Shown: positions 1 through 5,110 of the stretch, piece by piece | Numbering within the stretch: position 1 is the stretch's first letter | Layout of the letters: every line of letters starts with the position of its first letter | NCBI GenBank assembly: GCA_003158755.1 | Contig: PMLF01000236.1 | Coordinates: forward strand, 234 to 5,360 | Direction of reading: 5' to 3' | Source of the DNA: Elusimicrobiota bacterium | Lineage (GTDB): Bacteria; Elusimicrobiota; Elusimicrobia; FEN-1173 | Length of the DNA: 5,127 nt | Position numbers and translations under genes: made by a program | The notes under the pieces: generated by a model | What the model saw: only the letters and a program-made list of their open reading frames with translations | Databases searched by the model: none | Told to the model about the DNA's origin: nothing

Positions 1-800
1 GCCTTGGCCGACCCTTTGACGGAGACGTTGGCCAGGCCTCCCGGCACGGTGTCGCTGATGACGTCGACGCCCACGGTGGTATCCGTTTTTCCCATCATCT
101 TGCTGACGCCCACGCCGACGAAGGGGGTGATGATGAAGAACTTCTTACTCACCACCGCTCGGGCCGTGACGGCGCCCACGTTCCAGGTGGATTTCCAGGA
201 AGTGTTCGCGTTCAAATTCCCGCCGGCGATCGGCGCGTTATAATTTCCGGTGCGGGTGATGTCGCCCGACGCCCGGTCGTAGCCCAAAGACACGGACAAG
301 TCGGGCATCGCCACGCCCGTCAATCCGCCGCCCAAAAGACGCTTGCGGACTTCGACGCCGTACACTTTGTTCGTGAACTTTGTCTTGGCGCCGCCGTTGG
401 TCAAATCCAGGCTGGCCGCGCCGCCCTTCGCGCCCACGTCCCAGCCGCCGGGTAAACCCGCCTTGGCGTGAAGGACTCCGATGGGAGCCGCGATCATTTT
501 TGGTATGTCGAACTGACTGGTCTCCAAGGTATTCAAAGGTAGAGCGCGAAACCCATTCACGTCAAGTTTGGTGGCCGCCACCCCCCCCGCAACACCGACT
601 TCCACCCCCGGAAAGCCCACGGTGTTCCCCGGCAAAAAGTGGGTGCTGGCGGCTTGAAAAGCCATCAAATCCCCCACCTCTTTGCTGAACCAATTAGCGA
701 TTTGTGCGGAATCGGACGTCAAATCAGCACAAAACGAAACTTGGTTCAATAACGGCAACCCCAACAGCACAATAAGCCCGTAAACCCATTTATTTCGCAT
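1..800 (-). CDS. Putative exported outer-membrane beta-barrel-like protein, 3' end missing
   Basis: The frame is open from an ATG at 800 to the left edge, giving 266 codons with the C-terminus outside the window. A good ribosome site (GGGAGGT, 808-814) lies 7 bases before the ATG. The N-terminus is a clear signal peptide: MRNK, a hydrophobic core at about residues 5-18, and a probable cleavage site near Cys24/Ala25. No lipobox is evident. The mature part is rich in Gly, Val, Ala, Thr and Asn, has few charges, and shows short alternating polar/apolar stretches separated by Gly/Asn turns (for example residues 63-78, 108-135 and 165-200). This is the texture of outer-membrane beta-barrels. It loosely resembles uncharacterised barrel families such as DUF6588, but I do not recognise it firmly. 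A run of eight G on the coding strand lies in codons 71-74 with the frame intact. The gene follows coaX after a 56-base gap. Confidence 0.75.
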   Translation of the reverse strand, partial: MRNKWVYGLIVLLGLPLLNQVSFCADLTSDSAQIANWFSKEVGDLMAFQAASTHFLPGNTVGFPGVEVGVAGGVAATKLDVNGFRALPLNTLETSQFDIPKMIAAPIGVLHAKAGLPGGWDVGAKGGAASLDLTNGGAKTKFTNKVYGVEVRKRLLGGGLTGVAMPDLSVSLGYDRASGDITRTGNYNAPIAGGNLNANTSWKSTWNVGAVTARAVVSKKFFIITPFVGVGVSKMMGKTDTTVGVDVISDTVPGGLANVSVKGSAK

Positions 801-807
801 TTTTCTG

Positions 808-814
808 ACCTCCC
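808..814 (-). promoter_or_regulatory. Ribosome binding site of the exported protein gene
   Basis: The minus strand reads GGGAGGT ending 7 bases before the ATG at 800. This is close to the ideal Shine-Dalgarno sequence and spacing. It fixes the start directly before the signal peptide. Confidence 0.75.
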
Positions 815-856
815 ATTACAGTTTATCCACAATCTTTTCCACAAAAGACACAAAAG

Positions 857-1642
857 CTACTGATTTCTATACCAGATTATGCGCAAACCCTCCAGGGTCA
901 AGTGAGGTACAACCGCCTTAAGACCCGGCACGGAAGAGGCCCACAAACCAGCCAGGCCGCCGGTGGCTAAAACGACCGGTTTTCCCCCCATTTCCGCCCG
1001 CAAACGGCGGACGAGCTCCGACACCAGTCCTACGTAACCATAATAAAGGCCGGACGCCAAGCTGTCCTGGGTGGTGCGTCCGATGACGGCGGCGGGGCGT
1101 CGTATGTTTTCGAGCAACGGCAATTTGGCCGTGCCCCGGAAGAGGGCTTCGGCGGCCATGCGCGGACCGGGAACGATGACCCCGCCGAGGTAGGCGCCCC
1201 GGCGATCCACGCAATCCACCGTGGTCGCGGTGCCGAAGTCCACGACTAGGCAGGCGCCCTTGACCCGGGCATAGGCGGCCGCGGCGTTCACCAGCCGGTC
1301 CGCCCCGACGTCGGTCGGCGGGTGATAGAGGTTCCGTACTCCGGTTCGAACGCCGGGTCCGACGAAGAGGGGAACGATTCCGAAATAGTCTTGGACGGCG
1401 TCCCGCAAGGCGGGATCGAGGGAAGGGACGACGCTGGCCACCACCGCGCCTTTGACGTGGGAGGGCGAAAGCCGGGAAGATTGGAAAAGGGAGAGGATTT
1501 GGGAACCGAGCTCGTCGGAGGTGGCGTCCCGTCGGGTGGGCAACCTCCAACAACGTTCCGGCCCCGGCCCGGGAAGAGGCTTCGCGGGCGGGTATAAACC
1601 GAGGGTAACGTTGGTGTTGCCGACGTCGATGACGAGGAGCAT
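857..1642 (-). CDS. coaX: Type III pantothenate kinase
   Basis: This 261-residue protein is the usual length for CoaX. It phosphorylates pantothenate with ATP in the cytoplasm, the first step of coenzyme A synthesis. By family knowledge it needs a monovalent cation and lacks the CoA feedback of CoaA. Visible motifs of the ASKHA-fold family are: the N-terminal phosphate loop DVGNTN (residues 6-11, Asp6); GADRLVN (113-119, with the expected catalytic Asp115); DFGTATT (135-141); GGVIVPG (153-159); ATGGLAG (226-232); and the C-terminal LTLEGL (248-253). The ATG at 1642 is chosen because the family begins directly with MLLVIDVGNTN. The frame stays open to 1744, but that part overlaps the PUR-like gene and looks non-conserved. 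No Shine-Dalgarno sequence precedes the start; it lies 37 bases after the PUR-like gene, so translation may depend on ribosomes arriving from upstream. Confidence 0.95.
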   Translation of the reverse strand: MLLVIDVGNTNVTLGLYPPAKPLPGPGPERCWRLPTRRDATSDELGSQILSLFQSSRLSPSHVKGAVVASVVPSLDPALRDAVQDYFGIVPLFVGPGVRTGVRNLYHPPTDVGADRLVNAAAAYARVKGACLVVDFGTATTVDCVDRRGAYLGGVIVPGPRMAAEALFRGTAKLPLLENIRRPAAVIGRTTQDSLASGLYYGYVGLVSELVRRLRAEMGGKPVVLATGGLAGLWASSVPGLKAVVPHLTLEGLRIIWYRNQ

Positions 1643-1679
1643 GGGAGGAACCGTTGGTTCCAGCCCGCAGTTTATCAAA

Positions 1680-1898
1680 TCAGGCGAGGACGGGTTGGGC
1701 GCTGCCCGGGATCGGTTCCGCCTGGACGACGCGCTCCAAGGCATCCCGGAACAATTCGTAGTGATCGTGGAAGACCATCACCTTCGACAAACGTCCGAAG
1801 CTCTTTTCAGTGATCATGAGGTACTTATGGCCGTTCTTCGTGATGCGGCACTCGACGATGTAGGTGCGCTTCCCGCACTGAATCGTTTCAACGCTCAT
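1680..1898 (-). CDS. Small PUR-alpha-like DNA/RNA-binding protein (DUF3276 type)
   Basis: The product has 72 residues. Residues 9-31 (GKRTYIVE, a basic K-N-G turn, then YLMITE) and 40-58 (FHDHYELFRDAL then ERVV) match the pattern of bacterial single-PUR-domain proteins: a beta sheet with GKRTY and LTITE strands followed by an amphipathic helix. Related proteins bind single-stranded nucleic acid, so a regulatory or nucleic-acid-binding role is inferred, but the specific target is unknown. About 12 C-terminal residues after the helix look like a disordered tail. A good ribosome site, GGGAG (1905-1909), lies 6 bases before the ATG. The gene sits 50 bases after mdh and 37 before coaX, probably in the same transcript. 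Assignment rests on recalled motif similarity. Confidence 0.75.
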   Translation of the reverse strand: MSVETIQCGKRTYIVECRITKNGHKYLMITEKSFGRLSKVMVFHDHYELFRDALERVVQAEPIPGSAQPVLA

Positions 1899-1948
1899 GA
1901 CGGACTCCCGTGCTACGAATTTGCCGCCTCCGCCCGTCGGTTGACGGA

Positions 1949-2899
1949 TTAGGAGGAAACAACCCCTGACTTCTTTAAAACGGCGACCAACTCTTGAACG
2001 GACGCGGCCGATTTGGCCAGGGCCGCCTTCTCTTCTTCGTGGAGCCGAAGCTCCATCACCGGACCGGCGCCCTCGGCGCCGAGCTTGACCGGAACTCCCA
2101 AGAAAATATCTTTGAACCCATACTCTCCTTCCAAGAATACGGAGCAGGGGAGGATGCGGTTCTTATCCATCAAAATGGAATCCACCATGCGCGCCGCCGC
2201 GGCGGAAGGCGCGTAATAGGCGGACCCCGTTTTCAAGAGCTTCACAATTTCGGCGCCGCCGTCCCGGGTTCGCTGAACGATGGCGTCCAACCGGCCTTTT
2301 TCCAACAACTCCGTCACGGGCACTCCCGCGCAGGTCGTGTACCGGGTGATGGGGACCATCGTGTCGCCGTGGCCGCCCAGGACCATGGGCCGGATTTCCT
2401 CGACGGAAACGTGGAGTTCTTCGGCCAGGAAACAGGCGAAACGGGCCGAATCCAGGACCCCCGCCATGCCGATCACGCGATTCCGGGGGAAACCGGTGGT
2501 ACGGAGGGCCACATGGCACATGGCGTCCAAAGGGTTGGAAACGATGATGAGGATCGTTTGGGGAGAAGCTTCCGCTATCCGTTCGGAGACCGACTTAACG
2601 ATGCCCGCGTTGGTGTTGAGGAGGTCGTCGCGGCTCATCCCGGGCTTTCTCGGGATTCCCGCCGTGATGACCACGATGTCCGATCCCTTGGTGGGACCGT
2701 AATCGACGGCGCCCGTTATCCGGCTGTCATACCCATCGATGGGCCCGGCCTGCGAAATATCCAGGGCCTTCCCGGCGGGCATCCCCTCGGTTTGAGGCAC
2801 GTCCACGAGGACAACGTCGGCCGAATCCCTCTCGGCCAGCCTTTGGGCCAAAGTGGCCCCCACGTTGCCCGCGCCCACGACGGTAACTTTCTTGCGCAT
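1949..2899 (-). CDS. mdh: Malate dehydrogenase, lactate-dehydrogenase-like type
   Basis: This 316-residue protein interconverts malate and oxaloacetate with NAD(H) in the TCA cycle, in the cytoplasm. It begins with the Rossmann motif VVGAGNVG (7-14). Asp33 at the end of the second strand favours NAD over NADP. Substrate arginines are seen in AGIPRKPGMSRDD (Arg84 and Arg90) and in GVLDSARF (Asp150 and Arg153). SNPLDAM (121-127) supplies the conserved Asn122. GGHGDTMVP (175-183) holds the catalytic His177. The Arg-containing mobile loop indicates malate rather than lactate. The frame extends to 2950, but the ATG at 2899 is preferred because a GAGGGGAG ribosome site precedes it and the extension is not family-like. 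A second possible ATG at 2914 would add 5 residues. It lies 81 bases after lgt, across a structured spacer. Confidence 0.95.
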   Translation of the reverse strand: MRKKVTVVGAGNVGATLAQRLAERDSADVVLVDVPQTEGMPAGKALDISQAGPIDGYDSRITGAVDYGPTKGSDIVVITAGIPRKPGMSRDDLLNTNAGIVKSVSERIAEASPQTILIIVSNPLDAMCHVALRTTGFPRNRVIGMAGVLDSARFACFLAEELHVSVEEIRPMVLGGHGDTMVPITRYTTCAGVPVTELLEKGRLDAIVQRTRDGGAEIVKLLKTGSAYYAPSAAAARMVDSILMDKNRILPCSVFLEGEYGFKDIFLGVPVKLGAEGAGPVMELRLHEEEKAALAKSAASVQELVAVLKKSGVVSS

Positions 2900-2901
2900 G
2901 T

Positions 2902-2909
2902 CTCCCCTC
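2902..2909 (-). promoter_or_regulatory. Ribosome binding site deciding the mdh start
   Basis: The minus strand reads GAGGGGAG just before the ATG at 2899; its GAGG core (2906-2909) is 6 bases from the start codon. It supports this start over the in-frame ATGs at 2914 and 2950. Confidence 0.65.
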
Positions 2910-2923
2910 GACATTCCCGCACC

Positions 2924-2967
2924 CGACGCCTTTTTCCCCAAAGGGAACAAATGATAAGAAGGCGTCG
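2924..2967 (-). other. Nested stem-loop in the lgt-mdh spacer
   Basis: Arms CGACGCCTT (2924-2932) and AAGGCGTCG (2959-2967) form a perfect 9-bp stem. Its 26-base loop contains a second hairpin, TTCCC/GGGAA (2934-2938 with 2943-2947). In the minus-strand transcript no U-tract follows, so it does not look like an intrinsic terminator. It lies between the lgt stop (2981) and the mdh start, about 24 bases from that start. It could be an mRNA stability or processing element; that role is inferred. Confidence 0.5.
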
Positions 2968-2980
2968 TATGCTGAGTTTA

Positions 2981-3829
2981 CTAACTTTTGGAATTTGACA
3001 CAAGTCTAAAGACGCCCGCGGCGCCCCCGGCGGCCATGACGAGACAAAGGAGTTGTCCCATCGTCAAGGATCCCAGGACGTACCCCAGCTGCGCGTCGGG
3101 CTCCCGGAACCATTCGAGGACGAATCGGATGGACCCATAGCCGGCGACGTAGGCCGCCAGCATCACCCCCGTCGGACGCGGCCGGCGCGAAACCCAGGAC
3201 AACACCGCTCCCAGGAAAAGGCCCTCGAAGAGGGCCTCGTACAGCTGGGAGGGATGGCGAAGGAGTCCGGAGGGATCCGTCGGGAAATACATGCCCCACG
3301 GTTTTGAGGTGGCCCGGCCATAAAGCTCTCCGTTCAGGAAATTCCCCAGGCGGCCGAAGGTGTATCCGAAAGGCGCGGCGCAGGCCAGCACGTCCCCCAG
3401 CTTCCAAGGGCTCAACCGCCGCCGACGGCAAAACAAGACGCCCGCGAGGACCGCTCCGGCGAGGCCGCCGTGATAGGACAAACCCCGTATCCCCGTGAAA
3501 ACGAAAGAACCGTTTTCCCACCGGAAGGGGAGGACGATCTCCCAGGGAAAGGAAAGGTAATAACGCAGGTCGTAAAAGAGGACGTACCCCGCGCGGGCGC
3601 CGACGACCACGCCTAAAACGATCCACGGCATTACCGCTTCGAAGGCGTCCATCGGGAAAAGGGAAGGATCCCGCCGCAAACGCCGGCGAGCCAAGCCGTA
3701 GGCCGTGGCGAGGGCGGCGATGTACATCAAGCTGTACCATTGAAGGGTGAACGGTCCCAGACGAAAAAGGACCGGATCGATCCGGGAAGGCCAGTGGGAC
3801 CAATCGATGGATTGAAGGAAGGAACTCAT
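2981..3829 (-). CDS. lgt: Prolipoprotein diacylglyceryl transferase
   Basis: This 282-residue inner-membrane enzyme transfers diacylglycerol from phosphatidylglycerol to the lipobox cysteine of prolipoproteins, the first step of lipoprotein maturation. Around seven hydrophobic segments are visible, starting near residue 28. The family N-terminus is present (IDPVLFRLGPFTLQWYSLMY, 17-36), as are GARAGYVLFYD (77-87), the essential HGG (His120), the signature GRLGNFLNGELYGR (159-172), HPSQLYEA (192-199), and a C-terminal Arg235/Glu239 in SIRFVLEWFREPDAQ (233-247). The ATG at 3829 has no Shine-Dalgarno sequence. It falls inside a 13-base direct repeat and at the end of an inverted repeat, apparently the result of an insertion between sufE and lgt. 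The coding region itself looks intact and functional. Confidence 0.96.
   Translation of the reverse strand: MSSFLQSIDWSHWPSRIDPVLFRLGPFTLQWYSLMYIAALATAYGLARRRLRRDPSLFPMDAFEAVMPWIVLGVVVGARAGYVLFYDLRYYLSFPWEIVLPFRWENGSFVFTGIRGLSYHGGLAGAVLAGVLFCRRRRLSPWKLGDVLACAAPFGYTFGRLGNFLNGELYGRATSKPWGMYFPTDPSGLLRHPSQLYEALFEGLFLGAVLSWVSRRPRPTGVMLAAYVAGYGSIRFVLEWFREPDAQLGYVLGSLTMGQLLCLVMAAGGAAGVFRLVSNSKS
3817..3829. repeat. Direct repeat, left copy (probable target-site duplication)
   Basis: GGAAGGAACTCAT, identical to 3980-3992. Read on the minus strand it gives the lgt start codon and the following codons (Met-Ser-Ser-Phe). Confidence 0.7.
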
Positions 3830-3979
3830 GGCCGCTAAGACAAGCAGTCATACCGGCGAAAGCCGGTATCCAGGACTTGAAACGGCCGCTTAAAATGCGG
3901 TTTTACTTCCTGGACCCCGGCTTTCGCCGGGGTGACGACCCTTATTGTCACGGTTTCTTGAGTTATCTTAGCGACCATG
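3827..3979. mobile_element. MITE-like palindromic element inserted between sufE and lgt
   Basis: The segment begins CATGGCCGCTAAGA (3827-3840) and ends TCTTAGCGACCATG (3966-3979). These are inverted repeats matching at 13 of 14 positions. Inside are two 29-base inverted arms (3847-3875 and 3908-3936). The segment is flanked by the direct repeat GGAAGGAACTCAT (3817-3829 and 3980-3992), as expected for a target-site duplication; its last three bases coincide with the left inverted repeat, so the exact edge is uncertain (duplication 10 or 13 bases, element 153 or 150 bp). There is no room for a transposase, so it would be a non-autonomous element mobilised in trans. The mobilising enzyme is not in the window. 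Confidence 0.65.
3847..3936. repeat. Paired inverted repeat arms, each a hairpin with a GAAA loop (REP-like)
   Basis: The left arm (3847-3875) and right arm (3908-3936) are 29 bases each and inverted, with 25 of 29 positions matching and a 32-base spacer. Each arm is itself a 7-bp hairpin: TACCGGC-GAAA-GCCGGTA (3851-3868), and on the minus strand of the right arm CCCCGGC-GAAA-GCCGGGG (3932-3915). The four differences keep both small stems paired. From memory, this core (CGGCGAAAGCCGG with GTCA... and ...CCAGG ends) resembles short palindromic repeats dispersed in many bacterial genomes. Confidence 0.75.
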
Positions 3980-3992
3980 GGAAGGAACTCAT
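3963..3992 (-). pseudogene. Nine-codon remnant of the former lgt start
   Basis: The ATG at 3992 overlaps the sufE stop (ATGA) and reads Met-Ser-Ser-Phe, the same first four residues as lgt. It then enters the inserted element (Pro-Trp-Ser-Leu-Arg) and stops at TAA (3965-3963). I infer that this is the original lgt start, cut off by the insertion. It may still be translated through coupling with sufE. Confidence 0.5.
3980..3992. repeat. Direct repeat, right copy (probable target-site duplication)
   Basis: GGAAGGAACTCAT, identical to 3817-3829. On the minus strand it contains an ATG (3992-3990) overlapping the sufE stop TGA (3991-3989) in an ATGA arrangement, followed by Ser-Ser-Phe as in lgt. 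Confidence 0.7.
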
Positions 3993-4381
3993 TCGACCGG
4001 GAGGGACTTGATTCGCTCGACCATGGAAAAGAACCCGTTCCGGCGGTTCGGGCTGATGTGGTTCTCCAGGTCGAGCCGCTTAAAAATATCCTGAACGTCG
4101 ACGGCGGATATCCCGGAACGGGGCTTGCCGGCATACGCCATATGGAGGATGGCGGCCAACCCTTTGACCAGGCTGGAATCGCTTTCCACCCAAAAATCGA
4201 AGGGGTCGGAGGTTTTCACGGCCATCCACACTTGGCTCATGCAGCCGCGAACCTTGTTCTCCTCGGTCAGGCGATCGTTGGGATAAGGCGGCAAAGCGCG
4301 ACCCATTTCGATGAGGGCCCGGTACCGGTCCTCCCATTCGGGAAGGGCCTGGAACGTTTCGATCAGGTCTTCAAGGGTCAT
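3989..4381 (-). CDS. sufE: SufE family sulfur acceptor protein
   Basis: This 130-residue protein is the normal length for SufE. It accepts persulfide sulfur from a cysteine desulfurase (SufS type) and passes it on for Fe-S cluster assembly in the cytoplasm. Evidence is the N-terminal helix (LIETFQAL, then EDRYRALIEMG, residues 6-27), LPPYPND (30-36), and the active-site motif NKVRGCMSQVW (42-52) with the persulfide-carrying Cys47. The downstream helix GLAAILHMAYAGK fits the family core. No partner sufS or sufBCD is in the window. The start overlaps the stop of the queD-like gene by 4 bases (ATGA, 4378-4381), suggesting translational coupling. Its own stop TGA overlaps an ATG in the same way, which seems to be the pre-insertion start of lgt. 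Confidence 0.93.
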   Translation of the reverse strand: MTLEDLIETFQALPEWEDRYRALIEMGRALPPYPNDRLTEENKVRGCMSQVWMAVKTSDPFDFWVESDSSLVKGLAAILHMAYAGKPRSGISAVDVQDIFKRLDLENHISPNRRNGFFSMVERIKSLPVE

Positions 4382-4971
4382 GACACTTGTTTTTCGGGAA
4401 CGGGGGAAACGAAGGGCCGGCGGGCCAGGAGTTTATCCCACGTCGAGGGGTCGGGCCAATCCGCCTTGATGCCGTCGGAAAATACGACGCTTTTCAAGGG
4501 GATCCGCCCCATGGAACGGCCGACGGCGTCTTTCCGGAAACACCGGGCGTAGCCCGTGGCCGTCTCGTGCAGGATCACGGAGTGGACCTTCGCCGCCCCG
4601 TCGCCGTTGACGCGGCGGGTGTTGCGGAGGACGGCGTCGGCCAGGAGGAAAAGCACGCGGGAAAGCTGTTCCGCCGTGGGAGAGACGGGCAGGGAGATCC
4701 AACGGCGGCTGAACTTCTTCACGGAGTCTTGAAACTCTTTTTGATCCCGGTTCCAAAACAGGAAGGCGTGGTCGAAAGAGTCGAAGAGGTCGCGGAGGGG
4801 TCCCTTCAAGAGGCCGAAGTCGTACACCATCTGCCCCGCGTCCAACCGGGAGGCCTCGAGGAAAAGCTCGACCTTGAAACTGTGGCCGTGCAGGGAATAC
4901 TTGCACCGTTCCGACGAGCAATTCCGGACGATGTGGGAGGCTTCGAAAGAAAATAGTTTACGGATGATCAT
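4378..4971 (-). CDS. queD: 6-carboxytetrahydropterin synthase / 6-pyruvoyl-tetrahydropterin synthase family protein, long form
   Basis: QueD converts dihydroneopterin triphosphate to 6-carboxytetrahydropterin in the route to queuosine and other deazapurines. Family residues visible are FSFEASH with zinc ligand His13, LHGHSF with zinc ligands His28 and His30, VYDFGLLK (49-56), the catalytic Asp67-His68 pair, a PTAEQL motif (98-103), and HETATGYARC with Glu136. Cys23 (in ERCKYSLHGH) is the likely catalytic cysteine but sits five residues before His28, one more than in E. coli QueD; Cys18 is an alternative. At 197 residues it is longer than the usual 120-140, with an insert around 72-95 and about 50 extra C-terminal residues, so the exact reaction is less certain than the fold. 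Only a weak ribosome site (AGGCG) precedes the ATG at 4971. Confidence 0.85.
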   Translation of the reverse strand: MIIRKLFSFEASHIVRNCSSERCKYSLHGHSFKVELFLEASRLDAGQMVYDFGLLKGPLRDLFDSFDHAFLFWNRDQKEFQDSVKKFSRRWISLPVSPTAEQLSRVLFLLADAVLRNTRRVNGDGAAKVHSVILHETATGYARCFRKDAVGRSMGRIPLKSVVFSDGIKADWPDPSTWDKLLARRPFVSPVPEKQVS

Positions 4972-4995
4972 GGGAACGCCTATGGGTCTTTCGTA

Positions 4996-5018
4996 GGGGC
5001 GGGTCTAAGACCCGCCCC
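4996..5018. repeat. Perfect 11-bp palindrome upstream of queD
   Basis: GGGGCGGGTCT (4996-5006) and AGACCCGCCCC (5008-5018) are exact inverted copies around one base (A5007). It ends 24 bases before the queD start. No T-tract follows on either strand, so it is not a standard terminator. From memory, sequences of this form occur as dispersed repeats in many bacterial genomes. AAGACCC (5007-5013) could also pair with GGGTCTT (4984-4990), but the 11-bp stem is stronger. Confidence 0.75.
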
Positions 5019-5022
5019 CAAT

Positions 5023-5058
5023 TTAGCCCGAATACTTGTAACCGGTCAGGGAGCTCAT
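5023..5058 (-). CDS. Possible 11-codon leader peptide upstream of queD
   Basis: An ATG at 5058 is preceded on the minus strand by AGAGGTGGGTAAGG, a better ribosome site than that of queD. It encodes MSSLTGYKYSG and stops at TAA, just before the palindrome at 4996-5018. It could be a leader peptide or a gene start cut short. The same frame is also open to the right edge (through the C/G-rich repeat), so it may instead be the tail of an upstream frame. Its real status is open. Confidence 0.25.
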   Translation of the reverse strand: MSSLTGYKYSG

Positions 5059-5076
5059 CCTTACCCACCTCTTTGT

Positions 5077-5110
5077 TCCCCCCCTTTGAAAAAGGGGGGT
5101 TAGGGGGGAT
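5077..5110. repeat. C/G-run dispersed repeat with a 9-bp hairpin
   Basis: CCCCCCTTT (5079-5087) pairs with AAAGGGGGG (5091-5099) around GAA. A second run of six G (5103-5108) follows after TTA. From memory, this pattern (C-run, TTT, A-run, G-run, TTA, G-run, ATTT) is a widespread short dispersed repeat of unknown function in environmental bacteria. No gene is recognised between it and the right edge. Confidence 0.65.

Noticed and set aside
815..856. Promoter for the exported protein (TTGTGG and TGTAAT, 18-base spacing)
   Set aside because: The -10-like box abuts the ribosome site, so transcription would start within or after it. The -35 match is poor.
1643..1744. N-terminal extension of coaX to 1744
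   Set aside because: The CoaX family starts at the DVGNTN region; the extension overlaps the PUR-like gene and is Arg/Ser-rich shadow sequence.
1934..1947. Hairpin CCGTC/GACGG after the mdh stop as a terminator
   Set aside because: Only 5 bp, and followed on the minus strand by GC-rich sequence with no U-tract.
1994..2998. Long plus-strand open frame opposite mdh
   Set aside because: It mirrors mdh codons on the other strand, has no family motifs, and mdh is unambiguous. GC-rich codon bias creates such antisense frames.
3847..3936. CRISPR array
   Set aside because: Only two units, inverted rather than direct, with a single spacer.
3835..4134. Minus-strand 99-codon frame overlapping sufE and the palindromic element
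   Set aside because: Its C-terminal half is just the translation of the inverted repeat arms, and its N-terminal half overlaps sufE out of frame.
4387..4956. Plus-strand open frame opposite queD
   Set aside because: Antisense shadow of a gene with clear QueD-family motifs; no recognisable domain of its own.
4972..5070. preQ1 riboswitch before queD
   Set aside because: No match to the short preQ1-I pattern (C-rich loop with A-rich tail) or to preQ1-II. The only strong structure is the repeat-like palindrome.
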